Below, piece by piece: positions 53,400 through 62,117 of a stretch of DNA of 64,000 bases. A model generated the notes under the pieces. It saw nothing but the letters and a program-made list of their open reading frames with translations, had not been told where the DNA came from and ran no database searches. Each line of letters starts with the position of its first letter. The stretch's first letter is position 1. The translations under genes and the position numbers were made by a program. Source of the DNA: Lachnospiraceae bacterium JLR.KK008 (GTDB lineage: Bacteria > Bacillota > Clostridia > Lachnospirales > Lachnospiraceae); contig CP143548.1 in the NCBI GenBank assembly GCA_037015955.1, positions 2,040,001-2,104,000 on the forward strand. The letters run 5' to 3'.

Positions 53400-54716
53400 T
53401 TGGACACAGACAGTTGGATTGGATTTCTCATTCTCGCTCTTTTGCTCACGCTCTCTGCCTTTTTCTCATCGGCGGAAACAGCGCTCACAACAGTAAACAA
53501 AATACGGATCCGTACTCTGATTGAAGAGGAAAACAGACGCGCCGTCACAGTGCAGAAAATACTCGATAACTACAGTAAAATGCTGAGCACGATTCTTGTC
53601 GGCAACAATATCGTCAATATCTCCGCCTCATCGCTGGCAACCACACTTGCCATCCGCATATGGGGCAGTTATGCAGTCGGTATCATGACAGGCGCACTGA
53701 CTCTCTTCGTCCTGTTATTCGGAGAAATCATGCCCAAGACATGGGCGATGTATAATTCCGAAAAGATTTCTCTCGCCTACGCCGGGATCATCTACTCACT
53801 GATGGTACTGTTCACACCGATCATCTTTGTCGTGGACCGTCTCTCCGGCGCCATCATGCTGCTTTTCCATATCAACACTGCCAAAACACAGAGCGCCATG
53901 ACAGAACGGGATCTGAAGACCTATGTGGATGTGAGCCACGAGGACGGAGCCATTGAGACGGAAGAACGGGAAATGATCTACAATGTGTTTGATTTCAGCG
54001 ATTCCTCCGCAAAAGACATTATGATTCCCCGCATCGACATCACGATGGTGGACATTACAGCCTCCTACAATCATCTGCTGGCCGTTTTCCGCGAATCCAT
54101 GTATACAAGAATCCCTGTCTATGAAAATGACACGGACAATGTCGTCGGTATTGTCAATATCAAAGATTTTCTCTTTGTTCCCAATAAAAGAGCTTTCCGG
54201 ATTCAGGATATTCTGCGGGAAGCCTATTACACTTATGAGTATAAGAAAACGGCTGATCTGATGATGGAAATGCGGGAAGCGACGATGAACGTCGCCTTCG
54301 TCTTAAACGAATACGGCGCCTGCGTCGGTATGATTACCCTGGAAGACCTGCTGGAAGAGATCGTCGGAGAGATTCGTGACGAATACGACGAAGATGAACA
54401 GGAACTGATTAAGGAAGTCGGCGAAAGACAATATCTGGTCGCCGGAAATGTGAAACTGGATGACATCAACGATGCCCTCGACATACAGCTCATCTCCGAA
54501 GACTATGACTCCATCGCAGGCATCCTCATCGGTACGCTCGACCGGCTGCCTCAGACCGGAGAGACCGTCACGATCGGCAACGGTATGACAATCCGCGCGG
54601 AAGAGATCAACCAGAACCGCATTGAAAAAGTGCTGCTCACCCTGCCGGAACCGGAAGAAATGACGCCGCAGACGGAGGAAAATGATGAAATGGATATTCC
54701 CACAGAAGAAATTTGA
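53400..54716 (+). CDS. CNNM/HlyC-CorC family membrane protein with CBS pair
   Basis: 438 residues with TTG start at 53400 after GGGAGG; ATG at 53379 is the alternative. N-terminal DUF21/CNNM domain with membrane segments (WIGFLILALLLTLSAFFSSAETALTTVNKIRIRTL, FVLLFGEIMPKTWAMYNSEK), then two CBS domains (IMIPRIDITMVDI... and MNVAFVLNEYGACVGMITLEDLLEEIVGEI), then a CorC_HlyC transporter-associated domain (YLVAGNVKLDDINDAL...). Such proteins take part in Mg2+ or Co2+ efflux; the hemolysin name is historical. The acidic C-terminus (TPQTEENDEMDIPTEE) is not conserved in general. Confidence 0.92.
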   Translation: MDTDSWIGFLILALLLTLSAFFSSAETALTTVNKIRIRTLIEEENRRAVTVQKILDNYSKMLSTILVGNNIVNISASSLATTLAIRIWGSYAVGIMTGALTLFVLLFGEIMPKTWAMYNSEKISLAYAGIIYSLMVLFTPIIFVVDRLSGAIMLLFHINTAKTQSAMTERDLKTYVDVSHEDGAIETEEREMIYNVFDFSDSSAKDIMIPRIDITMVDITASYNHLLAVFRESMYTRIPVYENDTDNVVGIVNIKDFLFVPNKRAFRIQDILREAYYTYEYKKTADLMMEMREATMNVAFVLNEYGACVGMITLEDLLEEIVGEIRDEYDEDEQELIKEVGERQYLVAGNVKLDDINDALDIQLISEDYDSIAGILIGTLDRLPQTGETVTIGNGMTIRAEEINQNRIEKVLLTLPEPEEMTPQTEENDEMDIPTEEI

Positions 54717-54806
54717 GGCCTGCTCCGCCTGTTTTCCCAGCAGTGATCTTTTCTGATTCAGCATTTCCATCCGATGCGGCGATCCCTTTTGATTCAGCGT
54801 TCCCTT

Positions 54807-55805
54807 CTATTTCAGAGTCCGTACGCTGTCCCGCTCGATAAAAGTCGTGGACACATGCACCTTCGTCGTCACCGTGTCGCCGCGGATGATTTCCTGCAGC
54901 CGTCTTGCCGCGATCCTGCCAAGTTCCTGTTTGGGCACATAGAGCGTCGTCAGCGGCGTGGAAGCCACCGCCGCAAACGGCAGATCGTCAAAACCGATGA
55001 TCGACACATCTTCCGGTACTTTCAGCCCGCATTCCGTCATCGCTTTCATGGCGCCGAGCGCGATCATGTCATTGTCCGCGATAAAAGCCGTCGGCAGCTT
55101 CACACCCCGCTCCAGATGTGCTTTCATACCGCCGTAGGCGCTGTCCATTGTCGTTCCCACCGTCAGCGTGTATTCTTCGCGGATGGGAATCCCCGCCCTG
55201 CGCATTGCCGACCGGTACCCCGCACCCCGCATCTTGAACGGTGTAATCCGGAAATTCCCCCGCAAATATCCGATCTGTGTATGCCCCTTTTCAATCAGAT
55301 ACCGCGTGGCATAACGAACCGAATCTTCGTTGTTGATCTGCACGGAATTGAACGACATCTCTCCGTTCCAATAGTCGACAACAACAAAGGGATTGGTGAT
55401 CCTGTTCAGCAGCTTAATGTCTTCGGAGAGCATCTCCGTTCCCAGCATTATGATCGCCGAAGATTTATCATGCAGCAGACTTCTGACCTGCTCTTCATAA
55501 TACATATCCTGCATATCAAGAATGCTCATGACCATATCCATTCCGTTCTCCCGGCATTCCTGCTCAATCCCTGTCAGCATCAGCGGGAAAAAGGGAGTGT
55601 CTTCCACAATGCTTCCGTCTCTCTTGAATGTGACGAACTTCAGTTTCGTGATCCGGGACTCGTCAAAATATCCCAGTTCCTGCGCCGCTTTCAGCACCCG
55701 CGCCGCCGTTTCCGCATTCACGCCGCGTTTATAATTCAGGGCGTTGGAGACTGTGGCGGTGGAAACCCCCGTGATCTCGCTGATCTGTTTCATGTTTACT
55801 TTCAT
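54807..55805 (-). CDS. LacI-family transcriptional regulator of the sugar operon
   Basis: 332 residues. N-terminal HTH MKQISEITGVSTATVSNALNYKRGVNAETAARVL and hinge, then a periplasmic-binding-protein-like sugar-binding domain (IIGFDDLPFAAVASTPLTTLYVPKQELGRIAARRL). It is the last gene of the sugar-utilisation operon (46 bases after the kinase stop) and so probably regulates its own operon. The effector would be the sugar imported by the RbsABC-like transporter or its phosphate. Confidence 0.92.
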   Translation of the reverse strand: MKVNMKQISEITGVSTATVSNALNYKRGVNAETAARVLKAAQELGYFDESRITKLKFVTFKRDGSIVEDTPFFPLMLTGIEQECRENGMDMVMSILDMQDMYYEEQVRSLLHDKSSAIIMLGTEMLSEDIKLLNRITNPFVVVDYWNGEMSFNSVQINNEDSVRYATRYLIEKGHTQIGYLRGNFRITPFKMRGAGYRSAMRRAGIPIREEYTLTVGTTMDSAYGGMKAHLERGVKLPTAFIADNDMIALGAMKAMTECGLKVPEDVSIIGFDDLPFAAVASTPLTTLYVPKQELGRIAARRLQEIIRGDTVTTKVHVSTTFIERDSVRTLK

Positions 55806-55851
55806 AGCCGCTGCTTTCCTCTACAATGACCTGATGTCTTCCGGTATGCCG

Positions 55852-57330
55852 TTATTTCGTCATGGTCCTTTTCACAGCGTCTTTCCATCCTGCGTAGCGC
55901 TGTTCGCGGACATACCCTTCTATTTCTGAATTATAACTGGTTCGGCGCATTTTCTCAAATATTTTTTCATCCAGTATACCGGCCGCCAGCCCTGCCGCAT
56001 AGGCGGCCCCAATGCCCGAGAGCTCTTCCGCCTCGGGAATCCTCACGGGAATGCCGAGCTGATCGCTCTGAAACTGCATCAGATACTTATTCCTGGTGGG
56101 ACCGCCGTCCACGCGCAGTTCTCCGATGGCAATGCCCGAAGCCTCGCTCATCGTCTTCACGATGTCGGTAATCTGATAAGCGATACAATCCAGCGCCGCA
56201 CGTACAATCTCCGCCTTGCCGGTCGTCCGTGTGATGCCGCAGATCACCGCAGCCGCTCTGCTGTCCCAATAAGGCGCACCCAGACCGGAAAAGGCAGGCA
56301 CCAGGTACGTCCGGTCGCCCGGCACGGCCTCTCTCGCCAGCGCTTCCGTCTCCCCTGCCGATGCGATCAGCTTTACCTCGTCTTTCAGCCAGGTAATGAC
56401 CGCGCCTGTGTAATTGATATTGCCTTCCAGCACATAGTTGACCTTTCCATCCAGCGACCAGGCCAGCGACGTGACAACGCCGAGATCGGTAAAGACCGGT
56501 GTCTCTCCCGTATTCATCATGATCGAAGAACCGGTCCCGTAAGTCGCCTTCACCATGCCTTTGTGCAGGCAGCCCTGCCCGAACAGCGCCCCATGGGAAT
56601 CCCCGAGGACGCCCCGGATCGGAATCGGCTTTTCCAGAAAGCCGTCAAAATCCGTCTCCCCGTAATCGCCGTTGGAATCTGCCACTTCCGCCATATAGGA
56701 TACGTCAATGCCAAAGAGATCCAGGATTTCTCTGTCCCATTTCAGCTCCCGAATATTGAAGAGCTGCGTCCTCGAGGCATTGGAATAGTCCGTCTGGAAA
56801 CGCCTGCCGCCCGTGAGCCGGTACACGAGATAGCTGTCGATCGTACCGCAGGCGATCCCGCCTGCTCCGGCCTTTTCTTTCACCCCGTCGACATTTTGAA
56901 AGATCCATGCCAGCTTGGCCGCGGAGAAATACGGAGACAACTGTAGTCCTGTGCGCTCCCGGATCATCCTCGCATACCCCTGTTTCTCAATCTGTTCGCA
57001 GATCGCCGCGCCCCGGGCGCACTGCCAGACAATGGCATTGTACACCGGTCTGCCGCTCTCTTTCTCCCAACACGCCGCCGTCTCTCTCTGATTGCTGATC
57101 CCGAGCACCGCCAGTTCGGATTTGTCGATGCCCGCCTTCTCCACCAGATTTTTCACTGTCTGTATCGTATTATTGTAAATTTCCTCCAGATCATGCTCTA
57201 CCCAGCCACGTTCGTCTACCATCTGTCTGTGAGGAAGGTCGCTCCGGCACAGGAGCCTGCCTTCCTCATCAAACAAAAGAGCCTTTGTGCCCTGGGTACT
57301 CTGATCAATCCCCAACACATATCTGCTCAT
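55852..57330 (-). CDS. FGGY-family carbohydrate kinase (glycerol/xylulose kinase-like)
   Basis: 492 residues. N-terminal phosphate motif VLGIDQSTQGTKALLFDEEG, AVLGISNQRETAACWEK, the FGGY signature region (YGTGSSIMMNTGE, GNINYTGAVITWLKDEV) and C-terminal VDGGPTRNKYLMQFQSDQLGIPV. It resembles glycerol kinase GlpK most in general look, but position among RbsD, an isomerase and transketolase favours a keto-sugar such as a ketopentose or tetrulose. Exact substrate unknown. Confidence 0.85.
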   Translation of the reverse strand: MSRYVLGIDQSTQGTKALLFDEEGRLLCRSDLPHRQMVDERGWVEHDLEEIYNNTIQTVKNLVEKAGIDKSELAVLGISNQRETAACWEKESGRPVYNAIVWQCARGAAICEQIEKQGYARMIRERTGLQLSPYFSAAKLAWIFQNVDGVKEKAGAGGIACGTIDSYLVYRLTGGRRFQTDYSNASRTQLFNIRELKWDREILDLFGIDVSYMAEVADSNGDYGETDFDGFLEKPIPIRGVLGDSHGALFGQGCLHKGMVKATYGTGSSIMMNTGETPVFTDLGVVTSLAWSLDGKVNYVLEGNINYTGAVITWLKDEVKLIASAGETEALAREAVPGDRTYLVPAFSGLGAPYWDSRAAAVICGITRTTGKAEIVRAALDCIAYQITDIVKTMSEASGIAIGELRVDGGPTRNKYLMQFQSDQLGIPVRIPEAEELSGIGAAYAAGLAAGILDEKIFEKMRRTSYNSEIEGYVREQRYAGWKDAVKRTMTK

Positions 57331-57381
57331 ATTCTTCCCTTTCTCTCCGGTGCACCCGCACCGCCTGCTGCCGGAAAGCGC

Positions 57382-58314
57382 TTACGCGAGCGCTTCCGCC
57401 GCCGTTTTGGCGATTCCTTCCGCATCCAGTCCATAATGGGCAAACACTTCCTTCGAGTTGCCCGTGATCACCGGTGCATCCGGCAGAGCCAGATTGACAA
57501 CCTTCTTCGGGCAGTGTTCCCCGATCACCTGACTGACCATCGAACCCATGCCACCAAACGGAGAGTGCTCTTCCACCGTCACCACGACTCTGGCATTGCC
57601 GGCAGCCCTGAGAATCCCTTCCGTGTCAAGCGGCTTCACACAGTACATATCGAGCACCGTCGCGCTGATGCCTTTCTCTCCGAGAAGCCCGGCCGCTTCC
57701 CTGGCAGGACGTACCATCTCGCCACAGGCAATCAGGGCCACATCTGTCCCCTCACAGAGCACCGTCGCTTTGTCCATCTCGAACGGGCAGTCATCCTCCG
57801 TATAAATATCTTCCACCGGATTTCTGCCGACACGGATATAGGCCGGTTTGTCATCTGTGAGAAGCGCCTCGATCAGTTTCACAGTCTGGAATCTGTCGCT
57901 CGGCAGATAGACGCGCATACCAGGGATCGATGACATCGCCGCAATGTCCTGCGCCGAGTGATGGCTCATACCGAGCGCGCCATAGCTGATTCCGCCGCTG
58001 ATGCCGATCAGCTTTACATTCGTATTCGAATAGCACACATCCACTTTGCACTGTTCATAGCTGCGGGTGCTGAGGAAGCTGGCCGGAGACGCAGCAAACG
58101 GCTTTTTCCCGCATTTGGCCAGGCCGGCTGCGATGCTGACAAGATTCTGCTCCGCAATGCCTGTCTCGATAAAATGTTCCGGATATGTACTGGCAAAGGC
58201 GGTCAGCGACGCGCTGCCCCTGGAATCGCTGCACAGTACGACAATCTCCTTATCTGTCTTTACTTTTTCCATCAGCACATCACAGATAGCCTGTCTGTTC
58301 GGAATCTTATTCAT
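57382..58314 (-). CDS. Transketolase C-terminal subunit
   Basis: 310 residues from the ATG at 58314 (AAAGGAGG upstream), just after the stop of the N-terminal subunit; the frame is open nine codons further. Pyrimidine-binding domain of transketolase (FIETGIAEQNLVSIAAGLAK with catalytic Glu, FLSTRSYEQCKVDVCYSN, GISGGISYGALGMSHHSAQD) and the C-terminal domain (VEEHSPFGGMGSMVSQVIGE). Together with the subunit at 58316 it forms a full enzyme that moves two-carbon units in the pentose phosphate pathway. Split transketolases are common in carbohydrate operons of Firmicutes. Confidence 0.93.
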   Translation of the reverse strand: MNKIPNRQAICDVLMEKVKTDKEIVVLCSDSRGSASLTAFASTYPEHFIETGIAEQNLVSIAAGLAKCGKKPFAASPASFLSTRSYEQCKVDVCYSNTNVKLIGISGGISYGALGMSHHSAQDIAAMSSIPGMRVYLPSDRFQTVKLIEALLTDDKPAYIRVGRNPVEDIYTEDDCPFEMDKATVLCEGTDVALIACGEMVRPAREAAGLLGEKGISATVLDMYCVKPLDTEGILRAAGNARVVVTVEEHSPFGGMGSMVSQVIGEHCPKKVVNLALPDAPVITGNSKEVFAHYGLDAEGIAKTAAEALA

Positions 58315-58315
58315 A

Positions 58316-59140
58316 TCAGTGTGCCTCCTTTCTCTCTGCAAAATCTTTCATGATCTGCGCATACTCCTCCTGTGTCGGCACTTTGTGATGCCATCCTGCC
58401 TTGTTCTCCATCACGGCCGAGCCGCAGCCTTTGACCGTATTGGCAATGACGACCGTCGGTTTTCCTTTCACCGTCTTCGCCTCTTCCAGTGCGGCGATCA
58501 CCTGCTCCACATCGTTTCCGTCACTGACATCAACCGTATTCCAGCCAAAGCTGCGGAATCTCTCATGCAGATCGTCATGCGCCATCACATCCTCCGTATT
58601 GCCGGAAATCTGCAGCCGGTTTCTGTCCACAACCGCACAGAGATTGTCGAGCTGATAATGAGATGCCGCCATCGCGCCTTCCCATACGCTCCCTTCCGCC
58701 AGCTCCCCGTCTCCCATAACGGTATAGACGCGGTAATCTTTTCCATTCATCTTGCCGGCCAGCGCCATACCCACGCTGACAGGCAGACCGTGTCCAAGTG
58801 AGCCGGAGTTCATCTCAATGCCGGGCAGTTTGTTGTTCGGATGGCCGATATATTTCGAACCGAATTTACTGAAATTCTGAATGACCTCTTCGATCGGGAA
58901 AAATCCCTTTGCCGCCAACACCGCGTAGAGCGCCTCCACACAGTGCCCCTTGCTCATGACAAAACGGTCTCTGTCCGGATCATCCTGATTTTCCGGACTG
59001 ATATTCATTACCCCAAAGTAGAGCGCGATCAGGGTATCGATGACACTCATGTCCCCACCAATGTGTCCGCCTTTTCCTTCCACGATCATATCCACGACAT
59101 TTTTTCTCAGGTCGTAAGACAGTTCCTTATAATTCACCAT
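58316..59140 (-). CDS. Transketolase N-terminal subunit
   Basis: 274 residues. ThDP-binding domain: GKGGHIGGDMSVIDTLIALYFG, DRFVMSKGHCVEALYAVLA, and the GDGE...N motif VMGDGELAEGSVWEGAMAASHYQLDNLCAVVDRNRLQ. Pairs with the C-terminal subunit one base downstream. It lies after the isomerase gene in the same operon and would take phosphorylated products of the imported sugar. Confidence 0.93.
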   Translation of the reverse strand: MVNYKELSYDLRKNVVDMIVEGKGGHIGGDMSVIDTLIALYFGVMNISPENQDDPDRDRFVMSKGHCVEALYAVLAAKGFFPIEEVIQNFSKFGSKYIGHPNNKLPGIEMNSGSLGHGLPVSVGMALAGKMNGKDYRVYTVMGDGELAEGSVWEGAMAASHYQLDNLCAVVDRNRLQISGNTEDVMAHDDLHERFRSFGWNTVDVSDGNDVEQVIAALEEAKTVKGKPTVVIANTVKGCGSAVMENKAGWHHKVPTQEEYAQIMKDFAERKEAH

Positions 59141-59165
59141 GTTCTCTTCCCTTTCCCGCAGCCTC

Positions 59166-60566
59166 TCATTCGCCGCGCAGATATGCCTTTACGTCTTCTT
59201 CGATCGGATCATACAGATCAGGCTTCACACCGATATATTTACATGCCTCATACAACACCGGCACGACGTCTTTGTGAATACCCACACAGTGATGAATGTA
59301 AGGCCCTTCCACGATCTTCGCCTCCAGACGTTTGATATTGTCCACCTCTACCCAGAGATAAGTGCCCATCCCTTTTGGGCCGTCCACGCCTTTCGCATTG
59401 CCCAGAAGCAGGGAATACTCACCCTCATCGCCGTCAAAACGCGCCAGCGTCACAAGGCCGTGCTTTGCCTGCGCCGTGATTGCCCCCGGATGATCGAAAG
59501 CCAGCGGATAGGTGATCTGTGGTTTTTCCTGCGCGCAGGAGATCGGCCATGGACCGCAGTGCTGCAACAGCTCACCATTCTCAATATCGGGATGGCGGAT
59601 CGTCCAGTCTGCGAAAAAGCTCCTTGTATCGTCCAGCGCAGCCGCTTCCACCATCAGCGCCGTGATCGCACCATGAATGTCCGTCTCACACACGACCGGA
59701 ATCCCTTCCTCGTTCAGAAGCGCATTGGCCGCGCACGGCATAATGCCGATTTCGCTCTGCAACTGATTCCAGCACTGGATCGCCGCCGCCTGGCAGCCGT
59801 ATTTTCTGACGAGATTACCCATGGCTACTTTCAGTGCAGCCACATTCTCCAGCTCATCGTCTTTGATTTTAATCTCCATCTGTTCCCGGCAATAGGCAAC
59901 CACCTTCGCCACTTCCGTACCTTCCGCCTTCGCCTTTTTCATCTCGTCGGTCAGTTCCGGCATCGGCACAGGCGCCAGTTGAATATTGAATTTCTCCAGC
60001 AGCTCGCCCTCATTGCACATCGTCGACCAGAACTCAAACGGCCTTGTGGAAATCTGTAAAATACGGATATTTTTAAATGTCCTGACAACATTGCACACCG
60101 CCATAAAATCCCGCAGTCCCCGCTCGAACACCGGATCGGTCACGCGGCAGTTTGTCATATAAGTAAAGGGAACGCGGAATCTCCGCAGTACCTTACCGGT
60201 TGCAAACAGTCCGCACTGCGTATCCCGCAGACGCGACCCGTCCGGCTCCGGTCTCTCATCAAGCGGTCCCCAGAGCAGCACCGGCACGCCCAGTTCTTTC
60301 GCCAGTCTCGCACACTCAAATTCCGTGCCGAAATTTGCATGTGGCAGGAACAGACCGTCCACCTTCTCCGCCCGGAACTTCTCGACAATCCGAATCCGGT
60401 CGTTGTCGTCATAGAGCAGCCCCTCTTCGTTGATGTCCGTGATGTCCACGAAGTCGATGCCCAGTTCCTTTAATCTGTCGGCAATGATGCCTCTGTATTT
60501 GATCGCATCCGGCGCGCTGAAAATACTCCTTCTCGTCGGTGCGTAGCCAAGTTTTACCTGTGCCAT
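59166..60566 (-). CDS. L-fucose/L-arabinose isomerase family protein
   Basis: 466 residues, ATG at 60566 after GGAGGAGAG. Long-range family pattern: VDGLFLPHANFGTEFECARLAKELGVPVLLWGPLDERPEPDG in the N-terminal domain, CQAAAIQCWNQLQSEIGIMPCAANALLNEEGIPVVCETDIHGAI (with the metal-binding Glu and Asp), HCGPWPISCAQEK, and IHHCVGIHKDV near the end. Converts an aldose to a ketose in related enzymes. Substrate not determined; position next to RbsD suits an aldose. Confidence 0.82.
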   Translation of the reverse strand: MAQVKLGYAPTRRSIFSAPDAIKYRGIIADRLKELGIDFVDITDINEEGLLYDDNDRIRIVEKFRAEKVDGLFLPHANFGTEFECARLAKELGVPVLLWGPLDERPEPDGSRLRDTQCGLFATGKVLRRFRVPFTYMTNCRVTDPVFERGLRDFMAVCNVVRTFKNIRILQISTRPFEFWSTMCNEGELLEKFNIQLAPVPMPELTDEMKKAKAEGTEVAKVVAYCREQMEIKIKDDELENVAALKVAMGNLVRKYGCQAAAIQCWNQLQSEIGIMPCAANALLNEEGIPVVCETDIHGAITALMVEAAALDDTRSFFADWTIRHPDIENGELLQHCGPWPISCAQEKPQITYPLAFDHPGAITAQAKHGLVTLARFDGDEGEYSLLLGNAKGVDGPKGMGTYLWVEVDNIKRLEAKIVEGPYIHHCVGIHKDVVPVLYEACKYIGVKPDLYDPIEEDVKAYLRGE

Positions 60567-60603
60567 ATTCTCTCCTCCTTCTGCCGCCCGGCGTCTCCCG
60601 TCA

Positions 60604-61005
60604 CTATGCGGGAAACGCCACGCCTGCCCTCAAAATAATATTGGGATACGGGGTAAATTCCCCGGTCCTCACTGCAAATCTGCACTCGGCGGACATCTTT
60701 TTCAGGTCCGCATGAGGAATCTTCTCTTCCTCCGCATCCGGCAGTTTCTTATGAATATAAGCAAGCAGTTCGGGATTTTTCTCATCAATCTCTTCCGCGA
60801 TCGTATAAGCCTCAATCTCCGTCTCTGCCAGTATCGCATCCATCGTCTGCCGGAACGTCGGAACACCGCCGCAGAGCGCCAGATCCACAACCGGCACCCC
60901 TTTGGGGATCGGCATACCCGCATCACCGACCATAAACGTATCTTTATGTCCTAGTGCAGCGATCAATCCGATGAGCTGCGCATGTAAAATACCGTTTTTT
61001 TTCAT
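60604..61005 (-). CDS. rbsD: RbsD/FucU-type sugar mutarotase
   Basis: 133 residues. MKKNGILHAQLIGLIAALGHKDTFMVGDAGMPIP at the N-terminus (His20 is catalytic in RbsD) and the C-terminal RTGEFTPYPNIILRAGVAF, both typical of D-ribose pyranase. Interconverts sugar anomers after transport so that the isomerase or kinase gets the right form. Lies between transporter and isomerase genes. Specificity for ribose or another sugar cannot be told. Confidence 0.9.
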   Translation of the reverse strand: MKKNGILHAQLIGLIAALGHKDTFMVGDAGMPIPKGVPVVDLALCGGVPTFRQTMDAILAETEIEAYTIAEEIDEKNPELLAYIHKKLPDAEEEKIPHADLKKMSAECRFAVRTGEFTPYPNIILRAGVAFPA

Positions 61006-61055
61006 TGTCTTATCCCCTTTGCCTTCCTGTAATATTCACTGCCTGTAATGTATGG

Positions 61056-62099
61056 TTATTTATTCTCATTGCGGGCCTGCAGCGCCATCTTAGCCTGAAG
61101 ATTTCTCTGCGTCTGATCGATGACAACTGCGAGAATAATCACGAGGCCACGAATGACCTTCTGCCAGAACTCGGACACGCCGCACATTGTCATACCGTCA
61201 TTGATAACACCGATAACGAAAGCGCCCACGACCGTACCGAGGATCGTGCCGGAGCCGCCCGCCATGGAAGTACCGCCGAGCACAGTGGCAGCAATGGCGT
61301 TCATCTCCCAGCCGTCACCGGAAGCCGGATGAGCTGCGGAAAGCTGCGCCGTGTTAATCATCCCGACCCAGGCCGCGCAGAAGCCGGAAAGCATATAGAC
61401 GAGAATCTTGATCTGATCGGCCTTGATTCCGGAAAGCCTTGCAGACTTCTCGTTGCCGCCCACACCGAGCACATACCAGCCAAATGGCATCTTTTTCAGC
61501 AGGATGACGGCGATGACTGCCAGTACGGCAAATACATAGACGCCCGCCGGAATGCTGGCAATGTTGCTGCCCAGCGTTTTAAATCCTGTATTTCCCAGTC
61601 CTTCATAACCGGCAATGTCCGGGAAGGTCGCACCGCCGGAACGCAGATTCGCGAATCCGCGGCAGATATACATCGTGCCCAGGGTGGCGATAAACGGCGC
61701 CACGTTCAGCTTGGTGATGATCAGACCGTTGATCCAGCCGATCAGCGCGCCGATGATGAGCATGACGAGGACGATGACCGGCACGCTGAAATAGAGCGTC
61801 ACACCGGCAAACTGTAACGTCAGCCCCTCCTGGATGAGACCGCCGGCAAGCATACCGATCAGGCCGACAACCGATCCGACCGACAGATCAATGCCGCCCG
61901 TGATGATGACAAACGTCATGCCGAGTGCAAGAATACCGTATAAGGCCACATGTTTCGCAATCATCGTCATCGTCGACGGGTCTAAAAAGTTATCTTTGAC
62001 GATGCTGAAAAATATGACAAGGATAATCAGAACGATAAAGGTACGTCCTTTGAGCAGCGTCATCAGCATCTGATTGGAATTCATTTTCTTCGTTTTCAT
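61056..62099 (-). CDS. Sugar ABC transporter permease (RbsC-like)
   Basis: 347 residues with about nine to ten hydrophobic segments. BPD_transp_2 family: YGILALGMTFVIITGGIDLSVGSVVGLIGMLAGG, GWINGLIITKLNVAPFIATLGTMYICRGFANLRSGG, and NAIAATVLGGTSMAGGSGTILGTVVGAFVIGVINDGM. Membrane channel of a ribose/xylose/galactose type importer; pairs with the ATPase at 62118. Start ATG after GGAAAGGAG. The sugar-binding protein is not in the window and may lie beyond the right edge. Confidence 0.93.
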   Translation of the reverse strand: MKTKKMNSNQMLMTLLKGRTFIVLIILVIFFSIVKDNFLDPSTMTMIAKHVALYGILALGMTFVIITGGIDLSVGSVVGLIGMLAGGLIQEGLTLQFAGVTLYFSVPVIVLVMLIIGALIGWINGLIITKLNVAPFIATLGTMYICRGFANLRSGGATFPDIAGYEGLGNTGFKTLGSNIASIPAGVYVFAVLAVIAVILLKKMPFGWYVLGVGGNEKSARLSGIKADQIKILVYMLSGFCAAWVGMINTAQLSAAHPASGDGWEMNAIAATVLGGTSMAGGSGTILGTVVGAFVIGVINDGMTMCGVSEFWQKVIRGLVIILAVVIDQTQRNLQAKMALQARNENK

Positions 62100-62117
62100 A
62101 ATTCGCTCCTTTCCATC

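Noticed and set aside
54717-54806. Terminator between the CNNM gene and lacI
   Set aside because: Only a five-base CTGCT/AGCAG stem and two similar TTTTGATTCAGC-like stretches are visible; too weak to call.
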